Shown here: in pieces, positions 8,952 through 16,168 of the stretch
Numbering within the stretch: the stretch's first letter is position 1
Layout: each line of letters opens with the position of its first letter
Source of the DNA: Ureibacillus thermophilus
GTDB taxonomy: Bacteria > Bacillota > Bacilli > Bacillales_A > Planococcaceae
DNA: 64,000 bases
Reading direction: 5' to 3'
Assembly: GCF_004331915.1 (NCBI RefSeq)
Contig: NZ_CP036528.1
Location: 1,130,567-1,194,566, forward strand
Position numbers and translations under genes: made by a program
Notes under the pieces: model-generated
Databases searched by the model: none
What the model was told of the DNA's origin: nothing
What the model saw: the letters and a program-made list of their open reading frames with translations, nothing else

Positions 8952-9060
8952 TCTTATAGTAATATTCTCTTAAAAACTTTGCTCCTGCGGTGGTCACAAA
9001 ACGCGCCTCCTCGTCGCAAAGGGGGCGTTTCAAAATGACTTTTCAGACGCCCCCTTTTTA
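8912..9060 (-). repeat. Dispersed intergenic element, copy A (inverted relative to 40553-40738)
   Basis: A ~150-bp element bounded by two strong hairpins (8912-8946 and 9018-9059, the second AAAGGGGGCGT/ACGCCCCCTTTTT). Its centre at 8984-9015 is an exact 32-bp reverse-complement match to 40631-40662, and the flanking stretch with CTTATAGTAATATTCTCTTA also matches. Copy B has an extra ~33 bp. No ORF is visible. Confidence 0.8.
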
Positions 9061-9074
9061 TTTTGATTAGAGGT

Positions 9075-9220
9075 GAGGCTTGTCATCTCCTGTTAACCAG
9101 CCTCTTACCCTTTTGAAAATACCGGGTTTTTCTTTTGAATCAGAGGGGAGGCTTGTTATCCCTTGTTAACCAGCCTCTTACACTTTTGAAAATACCGGGT
9201 TTTTCTTTTGAATCAGAAAT
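9075..9220 (+). repeat. Tandem duplication of a 73-bp unit
   Basis: Two copies begin at 9075 and 9148 (GAGGCTTGT...AACCAGCCTCTTAC...AATACCGGG). Each copy holds the small inverted repeat GAGGCT/AGCCTC. They differ at a few bases. No gene is visible. Confidence 0.8.
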
Positions 9221-9329
9221 GGCCATTCCTTCAAATTATTAATTTTTACCTAAAAAACCGCTCAAAAACAAAATTTCTGGAAAGCACTTCCATAAAACTG
9301 TTACATTTGCTAATTTATTTTCAGGAGGA

Positions 9330-9745
9330 AGAGAGGGTTATTTTACCCAGCGCACGAAATGCTGGGGTGAACGCACCAAAGAGAGGAGCAAACGCACTAA
9401 AGTGAGTAGTATCTGCACCAAATGAGATCACATCCGCACGAAATGAGGAGGCAACCGCACGAAACGAGGCAGTATCCGCACGAAAAGAGGAGGCAACCGC
9501 ACGAAACGAGGCACTATCCGCACCAAATGAGAAGGCAACCGCACGAAATGGGGATGCATCCGCACGAATCGTGGCAGTAAACGCACGAAACGAGGCAGTA
9601 TCCGCACGAAATGAGGAGGCAACCGCACGAATCGTGGCAGTATCCGCACGAAATGAGGAGGCAACCGCACGAAACGAGGCAGTATCCGCACGAAATGGAG
9701 TAATAAACGCACGAAATGGAGCAGTATCCGCACCAAATAAAAAAC
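9330..9745 (+). repeat. CGCACGAA array 2: about 10 copies of the 42-bp unit
   Basis: Same two alternating half-units as array 1, here with GCAGTATCCGCACGAA on the + strand. The first few copies (9348-9420) are degenerate (CGCACCAA, CGCACTAA). Together with the 73-bp duplication and element A it fills the gap between the flagellin and wecC, where I see no gene. The + strand frame entering from 9208 stops at 9405 inside the array. Confidence 0.9.
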
Positions 9746-9844
9746 CCTCTCCACCAATTAAAAGCAACGCCCAAACTAAATTTAGAAAATTCTGACACAC
9801 CGAAATAAAACCCTTCCCCAAAAACGTAGATAATGTGAAAATAA

Positions 9845-9873
9845 TTCACAGTTTCCCACGAAAGATGTATACT
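9845..9873 (+). promoter_or_regulatory. Probable SigA promoter of wecC
   Basis: TTCACA (9845-9850), 17 bp, TATACT (9868-9873). It would leave a leader of about 165 nt before wecC, in which I see no known riboswitch. Confidence 0.6.
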
Positions 9874-10043
9874 AAGACACGTATGATAAATTTCAACTGA
9901 ATCAACCAACGAATAAATCATCCCAAAACAATACACTCTAAAACAAAACGGGTAGTCGAGCATGGGGTGTCCACTATACTACAACCCCCACGATCTCATG
10001 ACTCATACTCGTTTCGGAACAGTGAAAGGAAGTAACGATTATC

Positions 10044-11315
10044 ATGACAAAAACAATGTGTGTGATCGGACTAGGTTATATTGGATTACCAACAGCGGTC
10101 ACTTTCGCAAACCATGGGGTAAAAGTACACGGAGTAGACATCAACCCTAATGCCGTTCGAAGCATTCAAGAGAAAAAATTGCATATTGAAGAACCAGGCT
10201 TGCAAGAACGTCTGAATAAAGCAGTGGATGAAGGGTATTTAACAGCTTCTACAACACCAAAAGAAGCGGATGTATTCATTATTTCTGTACCTTCACCAAT
10301 CAATCCGGACAAAACAGCCAATCTTGAATACGTTCGAGAAGCGACAAAATCCATCGTACCTTATTTAAGAAAAGGCAATCTCGTTATCTTAGAATCAACA
10401 GTACCGCCAAAAACAGTAGAACGGGTGATGATTCCGGAATTAATTCAATCAGGATTGGATATAGGAACAGAATTATTCGTAGCCCATTCACCTGAACGGG
10501 TGATTCCAGGCCGCATCTTTGAAGAATTGGTCAACAATGGCCGCATCATTGGCGGAATCAATAAAAAATCAGCAGAAATGACGAAAGAACTTTATCAACT
10601 TTTCGTGAAAGGTCCCATTCATTTAACAGATGCAACAACGGCAGAACTAGTGAAAGTCATGGAAAATACATACCGTGATGTCAACATTGCGTTCGCCAAC
10701 GAGTTAGCGAAACTTGCTGAAGACCTTGATGTAAATATTTGGGAAGCGATTCATTATGCAAACTTCCACCCTCGCGTAAATATCCACTTCCCAGGTCCAG
10801 GCGTTGGTGGACACTGCATTGCCGTGGACCCATGGTTTTTAGTGGAACTTGGCGGTGAAAAGGCACAAATGATCCACCTTGCCCGAACAATCAATGACGG
10901 CATGCCGCTGTTCACAGCACAAAAAACGCAAAAAATCTTAAATGAAAATAACATTGCGGGCGGCAAAGTAGCAGTGCTCGGCCTTGCTTTCAAAGGAAAC
11001 GTGGACGATATGCGCGAAAGCCCATCATTAGAAGTCATTCACGAACTTCAACAACTCGGGCTAGAAGTTGTTTCCTTCGACCCGCACATTAAAGAAAACA
11101 AACACCCGACGCAAACCCAAAACTTTGAAGAAGCTGTAAACGATGCGGATATGCTGCTTGTGTTGACAGACCATAAAGAATTTAAAGAATACAATCCACT
11201 TTCCATCACGCCGAAAAATAAAATCGTGCTGGATACGAAAAACTGCTTGGATCGCGAAAAATGGAAAGAAGCCGGATTCCAATTTTACTTGCTTGGAGAT
11301 GCAAAAAATAAATAA
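10044..11315 (+). CDS. wecC: UDP-N-acetyl-D-mannosamine dehydrogenase (UDP-sugar 6-dehydrogenase family)
   Basis: 423 residues, the usual length. It oxidises UDP-ManNAc to UDP-ManNAc-uronate with two NAD+. The N-terminal Rossmann fold shows GLGYIGLPTA (residues 9-18) and the catalytic motif GGHCIAVDPWFL begins near 254, with the active-site Cys inside it; the sequence GHCIAVDPWF is typical of the ManNAc rather than the glucose enzyme. AAAGGAAG precedes the ATG. A C-terminal UDP-binding domain follows from ~310. With tagA and the S-layer gene downstream it probably supplies a precursor for a secondary cell-wall polymer that holds the S-layer; that link is an inference from context. It stands alone between a promoter and a strong terminator. 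Confidence 0.9.
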   Translation: MTKTMCVIGLGYIGLPTAVTFANHGVKVHGVDINPNAVRSIQEKKLHIEEPGLQERLNKAVDEGYLTASTTPKEADVFIISVPSPINPDKTANLEYVREATKSIVPYLRKGNLVILESTVPPKTVERVMIPELIQSGLDIGTELFVAHSPERVIPGRIFEELVNNGRIIGGINKKSAEMTKELYQLFVKGPIHLTDATTAELVKVMENTYRDVNIAFANELAKLAEDLDVNIWEAIHYANFHPRVNIHFPGPGVGGHCIAVDPWFLVELGGEKAQMIHLARTINDGMPLFTAQKTQKILNENNIAGGKVAVLGLAFKGNVDDMRESPSLEVIHELQQLGLEVVSFDPHIKENKHPTQTQNFEEAVNDADMLLVLTDHKEFKEYNPLSITPKNKIVLDTKNCLDREKWKEAGFQFYLLGDAKNK

Positions 11316-11322
11316 GCATATA

Positions 11323-11367
11323 AAAAAAAGATGATAAAAACGGCATACTGTTTTTATCATCTTTTTT
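11323..11367 (+). terminator. Intrinsic terminator of wecC
   Basis: AAGATGATAAAAAC pairs with GTTTTTATCATCTT around an 8-base loop and ends in a T-run. The A-run before it makes it usable in both directions. Confidence 0.9.
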
Positions 11368-11400
11368 GTGTTAAATGAAGGAACGAACATACTATATGGG

Positions 11401-12755
11401 AAGTATCCGCACTAATTGAGGAAGCATCCGCCGAAACGAGTCAGTATCCGCACGAAATGAGGAGGCAACCGCACGAATCGTGGCAGTAAACGCACGAAAT
11501 GAGGAGGTAAATGCACGAAATGGAGCAGTATCCGCACTAATTGAGGAAGCATCCGCCCGAAACGAGGCAGTATCCGCACAAAATGAGGAGATAAACGCAC
11601 GAAATAGAGCAGTATCCGCCCAAAATGAGGAAGCAAACGCACGAATTGGAGCAGTATCCGCACAAAATGAGGAGGCAAACGCACGAATTGGAGCAGTATC
11701 CGCCCGAAATGAGGAGTCAACCGCACGAAATGGGGCAGTATCCGCCCGAAATGAGGAGTCAACCGCACAAAACGAGGCAGTATCCGCCCGAAATGAGGAG
11801 GTAAACGCCCGAATCGAGGCAGTATCCGCCCGAAATGAGGAGTCAACCGCACGAAATGGGGCAGTATCCGCCCGAAATGAGGAGTCAACCGCCCGAAACG
11901 AGGCAGTATCCGCACGAAATGGAGCAGTATCCGCACAAAAGGAGGAGGTAAACGCACGAAACGTGGCAGTATCCGCCCGAAATGAGGATGCATCCGCACA
12001 AAACAATGCAGTATCCGCACGAAATGAGGAGTTAAACGCACGAAATGAGGAGGCAACCGCACGAAAAGGATCAGTATCCGCCCGAAATGAGGAGTTAAAC
12101 GCACGAAATGAGGCAGTATCCGCCCGAAACGAGGCAGTATCCGCCCGAAATGGGGATGCAACCGCCCGAAACGAGGCAGTATCCGCCCCAAATGAGGAGG
12201 TAAACGCACGAAACTAGGCAGTATCCGCACGAAATGGAGTAGTAAACGCACGAAATGGAGCAGTATCCGCACAAAAGGAGAAGGCAACCGCCCGAAACGA
12301 GGCAGTATCCGCCCGAAATGAGGAGATAAACGCACAAAACAATGCAGTATCCGCCCGAAATGAGGAGATAAACGCACAAAACAATGCAGTATCCGCCCGA
12401 AATGAGGAGGTAAACGCACGAATCGAGGCAGTATCCGCCCGAAATGAGGAGTCAACCGCACGAAATGGGGCAGTATCCGCCCGAAATGAGGAGTCAACCG
12501 CCCGAAACGAGGCAGTATCCGCACGAAATGAGAAGGCAAACGCCCGAAATGAGGCAGTATCCGCACAAAAGGAGAAGGCAACCGCCCGAAACGAGGCAGT
12601 ATCCGCCCGAAATGAGGAGATAAACGCCCGAAACGAGGCAGTATCCGCCCGAAATGGGGATGCAACCGCCCGAAACGAGGCAGTATCCGCCCGAAATGGA
12701 GTAGTAACCGCCCGAAACGAGGCAGTACCCGCACGAAATAAAGAACCAAACGCAC
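11401..12755 (+). repeat. CGCACGAA array 3: about 32 copies of the 42-bp unit
   Basis: The largest + strand array. In one frame it reads (AVSARNE)(EVNARNE)n, in another QYPHEMR..., and on the minus strand SFRADTA, HFVRILP and LISCGYC. The heptad frame is broken by a missing base near 11435 and by an in-frame TAG at 12215, so a protein product is unlikely. Many half-units here carry CGCCCGAA instead of CGCACGAA. It fills the gap between wecC and the 66-bp repeats with no gene visible. Confidence 0.9.
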
Positions 12756-12843
12756 CAAAACAAAAAAACACTCACAATACAAATAATCCCCCTGCAAAAC
12801 GGGGAGCTTTTTGATAAGATTATGAAGGGGAACCGGCCGAAGA

Positions 12844-13306
12844 CATTTTCGTCCTTATAATAAAGTAACGCGCATGGGAAATCGCTCGTCAAAATGCCGC
12901 AAAGTAGCCATTTTGTCCTTATAATAAGCTAACTACTTTCCTTAGTTAGAAGTAAAACCACCTCCAAGTTTCATGGGGTTTCACTAACTAAAAACGTTGG
13001 ACACAAAATTATATCCTTCCCCTTCCATGTCCTACATGAATGGGGTTTCGCTAACTAAAAACGTTGGACACAAAATTATATCCTTCCGCTTCCATGTCCT
13101 ACATGAATGGGGGTTTCACTAACTAAAAACGTTGGACACAAAATCGCCAAGAAAATCGCACCACCCCCTTAGCGGCTGTCGCACATGCTTAGCTGCGGAT
13201 AAACAACCGAGCAAGCGTTTTTTAATTCCGCAGCACAAAAGCTGTCGCACATGCTTAGCTGCGGATAAACAAAATCGCCAAGAAAATCGCAACAACCCCG
13301 ATCAGA
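12844..13306 (+). repeat. Modular direct repeats with a 65-68-bp step
   Basis: Several sequence modules recur at nearly one spacing. CATTTT...GTCCTTATAATAA occurs at 12844 and 12909. CTAACTAAAAACGTTGGACA occurs at 12984, 13051 and 13119. GCTGTCGCACATGCTTAGCT occurs at 13175 and 13241. ATCGCCAAGAAAATCGCA occurs at 13143 and 13274. Neighbouring units share halves, as if assembled from interchangeable pieces. The frame at 13132-13341 that crosses it is made of these repeats and is not a gene. Confidence 0.8.
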
Positions 13307-13365
13307 AGAACTCAATAAACTCGAAAACTTTCCTATTATAATATACAAATAATAAAATTGGATGG

Positions 13366-14091
13366 ATGAACATGAAAGAAACAGTACTAGGCATAAAAGT
13401 AAACACTGAAAACTACGACGAACTCATTGAACAAATTTTTGAACGCATTAACACGAAACAAAAATCGCTCATTGTCGCAATCAACCCGGAAAAAATCATC
13501 AAAGCGAAAAAAGATCCGGCGCTGGCCAAACTTTTAAACGAAGCGGAATTTCAAATCCCAGATGGCATTGGAGTCATCCTTGCATCCAAAATCCAAAAAG
13601 GGCAAATCCGGTCGCGGGTGACGGGAGTAGACCTGATGATGCGCATTTGCGAAGAAGCGGCAAAACGACAAAAATCCATCTTCCTATACGGGGGAAAGCC
13701 GGGCATTGCCTTAACAGCCGCTGAAAAACTAAAACAGCTATACCCGGGCATTCAAATTGCCGGCGTGCAGCACGGCTACGAAAAAGACAACGAAAAAGTC
13801 GTTGAAAAAATCAACAACGCCAAACCGGACATTCTTTTCGTTGCCATGGGAAGCCCGAAACAAGAAAACTGGATCAACGCAAACCGCGATCGCCTTTACC
13901 CAACCATCTACCAAGGCGTGGGGGGAAGCTTTGACGTGCTTGCGGGGAACGTCAAACGGGCGCCGGTGGCTTTTCAAAAATTAGGGCTTGAATGGTTTTA
14001 CCGCCTATTAAAAGAACCGAAGCGCATCAAACGCCAAATCAAATTGCCGCTGTTCCTAATCGAAGTCGCCCGCAGCACAAAACGCAAGTAG
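13366..14091 (+). CDS. tagA: WecG/TagA/CpsF-family N-acetylmannosaminyltransferase
   Basis: 241 residues of glycosyltransferase family 26. The family moves ManNAc from UDP-ManNAc onto undecaprenyl-PP-GlcNAc, the second step of the linkage unit for wall teichoic acid or similar polymers, on the inner face of the membrane. Family signatures seen are NPEKI, PDGIGV, TGVDLM, FLYGG, VAMGSPKQE and GVGGSFDVLAG near residues 186-196, plus a basic C-terminus (LEWFYRLLKEPKRIKRQ) that docks on the membrane in known members. ATG 13366 and ATG 13372 are both possible, the Shine-Dalgarno being weak (GGATGG). TATAAT at 13337-13342 may be its -10, with no good -35. It fits with wecC upstream in ManNAc-based polymer synthesis. 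Confidence 0.88.
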   Translation: MNMKETVLGIKVNTENYDELIEQIFERINTKQKSLIVAINPEKIIKAKKDPALAKLLNEAEFQIPDGIGVILASKIQKGQIRSRVTGVDLMMRICEEAAKRQKSIFLYGGKPGIALTAAEKLKQLYPGIQIAGVQHGYEKDNEKVVEKINNAKPDILFVAMGSPKQENWINANRDRLYPTIYQGVGGSFDVLAGNVKRAPVAFQKLGLEWFYRLLKEPKRIKRQIKLPLFLIEVARSTKRK

Positions 14092-14158
14092 CAATACTTT
14101 CCTCCGTCGCTAGAATCTAGCCATACAAAAACATTTTGTAATCTTTGTAATAATTTTA

Positions 14159-14187
14159 TTGTTAATTTTTTGCGAAGGTGATACACT
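14159..14187 (+). promoter_or_regulatory. Promoter of an orphan short transcript
   Basis: TTGTTA (14159-14164), 17 bp, TACACT (14182-14187). A terminator follows about 80 bp later with no ORF between. Confidence 0.5.
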
Positions 14188-14193
14188 GTAAGA

Positions 14194-14308
14194 GAAGAAG
14201 TAAGATTTCCTCTATTTTATATAGAGAAAAATACTTTTCCCTGCAAGAAACATGGTTGGTAGCCCAAAAAGAAGACCTCAGCAACACAATTGCTGGGGTC
14301 TTCTTTTT
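14194..14308 (+). ncRNA. Candidate ~115-nt small RNA or orphaned leader
   Basis: Bounded by the promoter above and by a strong terminator (14267-14308: AAGAAGACCTCAGCAA paired with TTGCTGGGGTCTTCTT, then T-run). Inside is a second hairpin, CTCTAT/ATAGAG, and no credible ORF. A tnpB element lies just downstream, so this could be either a stand-alone sRNA or the attenuator of a gene displaced by that insertion. It resembles no family that I can name. Confidence 0.4.
14267..14308 (+). terminator. Strong intrinsic terminator
   Basis: About 15 paired bases (AGAAGACCTCAGCAA / TTGCTGGGGTCTTCT), a 5-base loop and five T. It ends the candidate small RNA and lies ~175 bp after tagA. Confidence 0.85.
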
Positions 14309-14377
14309 GCCCTCAACAAAAAACGATATAAAATTGTGAAAAAATTTCGAATTGCGTCATAAACCCTTATGCATGCC

Positions 14378-14600
14378 AATATACTATGTCGGAGTGAACT
14401 ACCCGCCACCTACGCTTCGCTTAGAGGTGGGGGCTTCTCGGGTAATCCCATCTCATGATGGGAAATAGACCGAGCTATCCCTCTCGTTCCAAGAGTTCTT
14501 TTTACTATACTAACCCTAACAGCCGCAATCCTTCATGTTTGATATTGATAGAAGCGTTCCAATCACGGTCTGCCACAAAACCACAATCACAGCGAAATGT
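14378..14600 (-). ncRNA. Probable omega-RNA (reRNA) of the TnpB element with its guide
   Basis: On the minus strand, after the tnpB stop, comes a structured right end: CCCATC/GATGGG (14461-14446), then ACCCG...CGGGT enclosing CCACCT/AGGTGG with the loop AAGCGAAGCG. The end GTTCAC (14399-14394) matches the usual right end of IS605-group TnpB elements. In characterised systems the omega-RNA covers the 3' end of tnpB and this right end, and the next ~16 nt outside the element act as guide; here that is TCCGACATAGTATATT (14393-14378). The 5' limit is approximate. Confidence 0.6.
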
Positions 14601-15626
14601 ACGCTCAGAAAGAGATAGAGACTCCTTTACTCGACCGCAACATGAACAAGTTTTGGATGATGGAAAGCATTTATCTATTTTGATAAGCTTTTTCCCTTGC
14701 TCTTCTAACTTGTATTGGAGAAATGTTGTAAACATCCCCCATGCGTTATCAGTAACACTTTTACCAAAATGTAGGGCTTGTGACATTCCCTTCATGTTGA
14801 GGTCTTCGACAACAACACAATCGTACTTGCTTGCAAGATGATGGGACAATTTGTGTAAAAAGTCTCTTCGTTGGTTTGCAACCTTTTCATGTAAGTTCGC
14901 TACTTTCAGTCGCTGTTTGTGCCAACGATTAGAACCTTTCTTCCTGCGTGACAAAATACGTTGTTCCTTCGCTAATTTTTTCAATGTTTGTCGATAGAAA
15001 CGAGGATAATTGGCTCTCTTACCCTCTTCACTATCGACATACAGACCATCCATAGCAAAATCTAATCCAACCACATGTTGAATGTTTACTGTAGTCGTTT
15101 CTTTCTCGTATTCTGTCAAAATCGAAATATCGTATTTGCCTGTCTTTGTTTTCGAAATAGTGCAAGATTTGATTTTGTAATCAGCAGGAATCTCTCTATG
15201 TTGCTTCATTTTAATCGGCTTTTTGAACTTTGGTAATTTGATATGACCATCTTCAATCTTAATATTTCCATTGACCATATTGGTTGTATAGGATTGCTTG
15301 TGTTTTTTACTTTTGAATTTAGGGAACTCTGCACGACCTTCAAAAAAGTTCTTATAAGCATTTTGTAAATGGATTTGTGCGTTGGCTAAAGCTAAAGAAT
15401 CCACTTCTTTTAGGAATGGGAATTCATCTTTGTACTTTGCCGGTGTCGGAAACTTTTGTTCTTTAAGCTTCTCTTTGTCGTCTTTGAACTTTTCATATAT
15501 TTCTTTACGTTCTGCCAACATCTTATTGTAGACAAAGCGAACACAACCAAACGTTTTTTCCAATAACTCTTTCTGTTCTTCATTTGGATATATGCGAAAC
15601 TTGAAGGCTTTGTTTTGCTTAGTCAT
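14505..15626 (-). CDS. tnpB: TnpB RNA-guided endonuclease (IS605 OrfB family)
   Basis: 373 residues. TnpB cuts DNA matching the omega-RNA guide next to a TAM and is the ancestor of Cas12. The fold can be followed: N-terminal KAFKFRIYPNEEQKELLE, then the RuvC parts with the catalytic Asp in VVGLDFAMDG (~185), Glu in VVVEDLNMKGMS (~275) and Asp in FVADRDWNASINI (~355). A four-Cys zinc ribbon CSCCG...CDCG lies between the last two. All three acidic residues and all four cysteines are present, so it looks active. AAGGTGA lies 9 bp before the ATG. No tnpA is adjacent. Confidence 0.9.
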   Translation of the reverse strand: MTKQNKAFKFRIYPNEEQKELLEKTFGCVRFVYNKMLAERKEIYEKFKDDKEKLKEQKFPTPAKYKDEFPFLKEVDSLALANAQIHLQNAYKNFFEGRAEFPKFKSKKHKQSYTTNMVNGNIKIEDGHIKLPKFKKPIKMKQHREIPADYKIKSCTISKTKTGKYDISILTEYEKETTTVNIQHVVGLDFAMDGLYVDSEEGKRANYPRFYRQTLKKLAKEQRILSRRKKGSNRWHKQRLKVANLHEKVANQRRDFLHKLSHHLASKYDCVVVEDLNMKGMSQALHFGKSVTDNAWGMFTTFLQYKLEEQGKKLIKIDKCFPSSKTCSCCGRVKESLSLSERTFRCDCGFVADRDWNASINIKHEGLRLLGLV

Positions 15627-15675
15627 ATCAAATCACCTTACTTTAACCACGAACACTAGTTCCCTTTTTTGTTTA

Positions 15676-15704
15676 TTGTACCATAAGTTTTGGCTATCGC
15701 CAAC
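15676..15704 (-). promoter_or_regulatory. tnpB promoter overlapping a palindrome
   Basis: On the minus strand TTGGCG (15704-15699), 17 bp, TACAAT (15681-15676). The -35 is half of the perfect palindrome TTGGCGATAGCCAA (15704-15691); a second palindrome with the same core, GGGCGATAGCCC, lies at 15744-15733. Confidence 0.6.
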
Positions 15705-16019
15705 CGACATTCATCTCCCACCTACTCATTGGGCTATCGCCCTTCACATTCCTTGAGGATGGGAGACTTCTGTCGGAAAAAGTTAAAAATCCATGGTCCT
15801 TCCAAAGAAAAACAACCTCCATACCAACCAACGATCTCCGCCAATTGAAGATCCTGCAACTTTTGCAAAATAGCAAAGTTGAACTTGGCGCTTCCGAGAA
15901 ATATTAATAAACCTAGAAAAATTAGCATAGATTTTCTGAATATGGTTGTTTTTTGGAATCGATTTATGTAATAATATAAGAGGACTTAGTTATCCGCTGT
16001 TTACGAATGTTTCAATCTT

Positions 16020-16044
16020 GTAACATCGTAACTTAAATGTTACG
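16020..16044. promoter_or_regulatory. Nested inverted repeats upstream of the S-layer promoter
   Basis: GTAACAT (16020-16026) is mirrored by ATGTTAC (16037-16043), and inside it CGTAAC (16027-16032) by GTTACG (16039-16044). It ends 9 bp before the -35, a good place for an activator or repressor. The regulator is unknown. Confidence 0.45.
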
Positions 16045-16053
16045 AAAAAACGA

Positions 16054-16082
16054 TTGACAAGCCATTCGTAGACTACTAAACT
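16054..16082 (+). promoter_or_regulatory. S-layer gene promoter
   Basis: A consensus TTGACA (16054-16059), 17 bp, TAAACT (16077-16082). It leaves a leader of about 80 nt with AGAGGAGG before the ATG. Confidence 0.7.
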
Positions 16083-16168
16083 TTTACTTGTAATAGTTTA
16101 GAATGCCATATTTGGTTAGGATAACTAATTTAACTATGATTTAGAAGTAAAGAGGAGGAAATCTATTT

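Larger units (their letters stand above)
14394..15778 (-). mobile_element. IS200/IS605-group element with tnpB only (IS1341-like)
   Basis: It consists of tnpB and two structured ends. The right end at 14394-14500 is described under the omega-RNA. The left end (about 15691-15778) has the imperfect inverted pair CCGACA...TCTCCCA / TGGGAGA...TGTCGG. No Y1 tyrosine transposase (tnpA) is present, so it would need a helper to move. The exact left boundary and the adjoining TAM cannot be fixed without an empty site. Confidence 0.75.

Noticed and set aside
9321-12892. Long minus-strand ORFs over arrays 2 and 3 (up to 461 codons)
   Set aside because: Same cause: a repeated 7-residue reading on the opposite strand (HFVRILP, SFRADTA, LISCGYC). 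Very basic or Cys-rich products with no family resemblance.
12844-13306. A CRISPR array (step of 65-68 bp)
   Set aside because: The parts that would be spacers also repeat, the repeat sequence changes along the region and no cas gene is near.
13132-13341. 69-codon ORF MDTKSPRKSHHPLS...
   Set aside because: Made wholly from the 66-bp repeat modules; no RBS.
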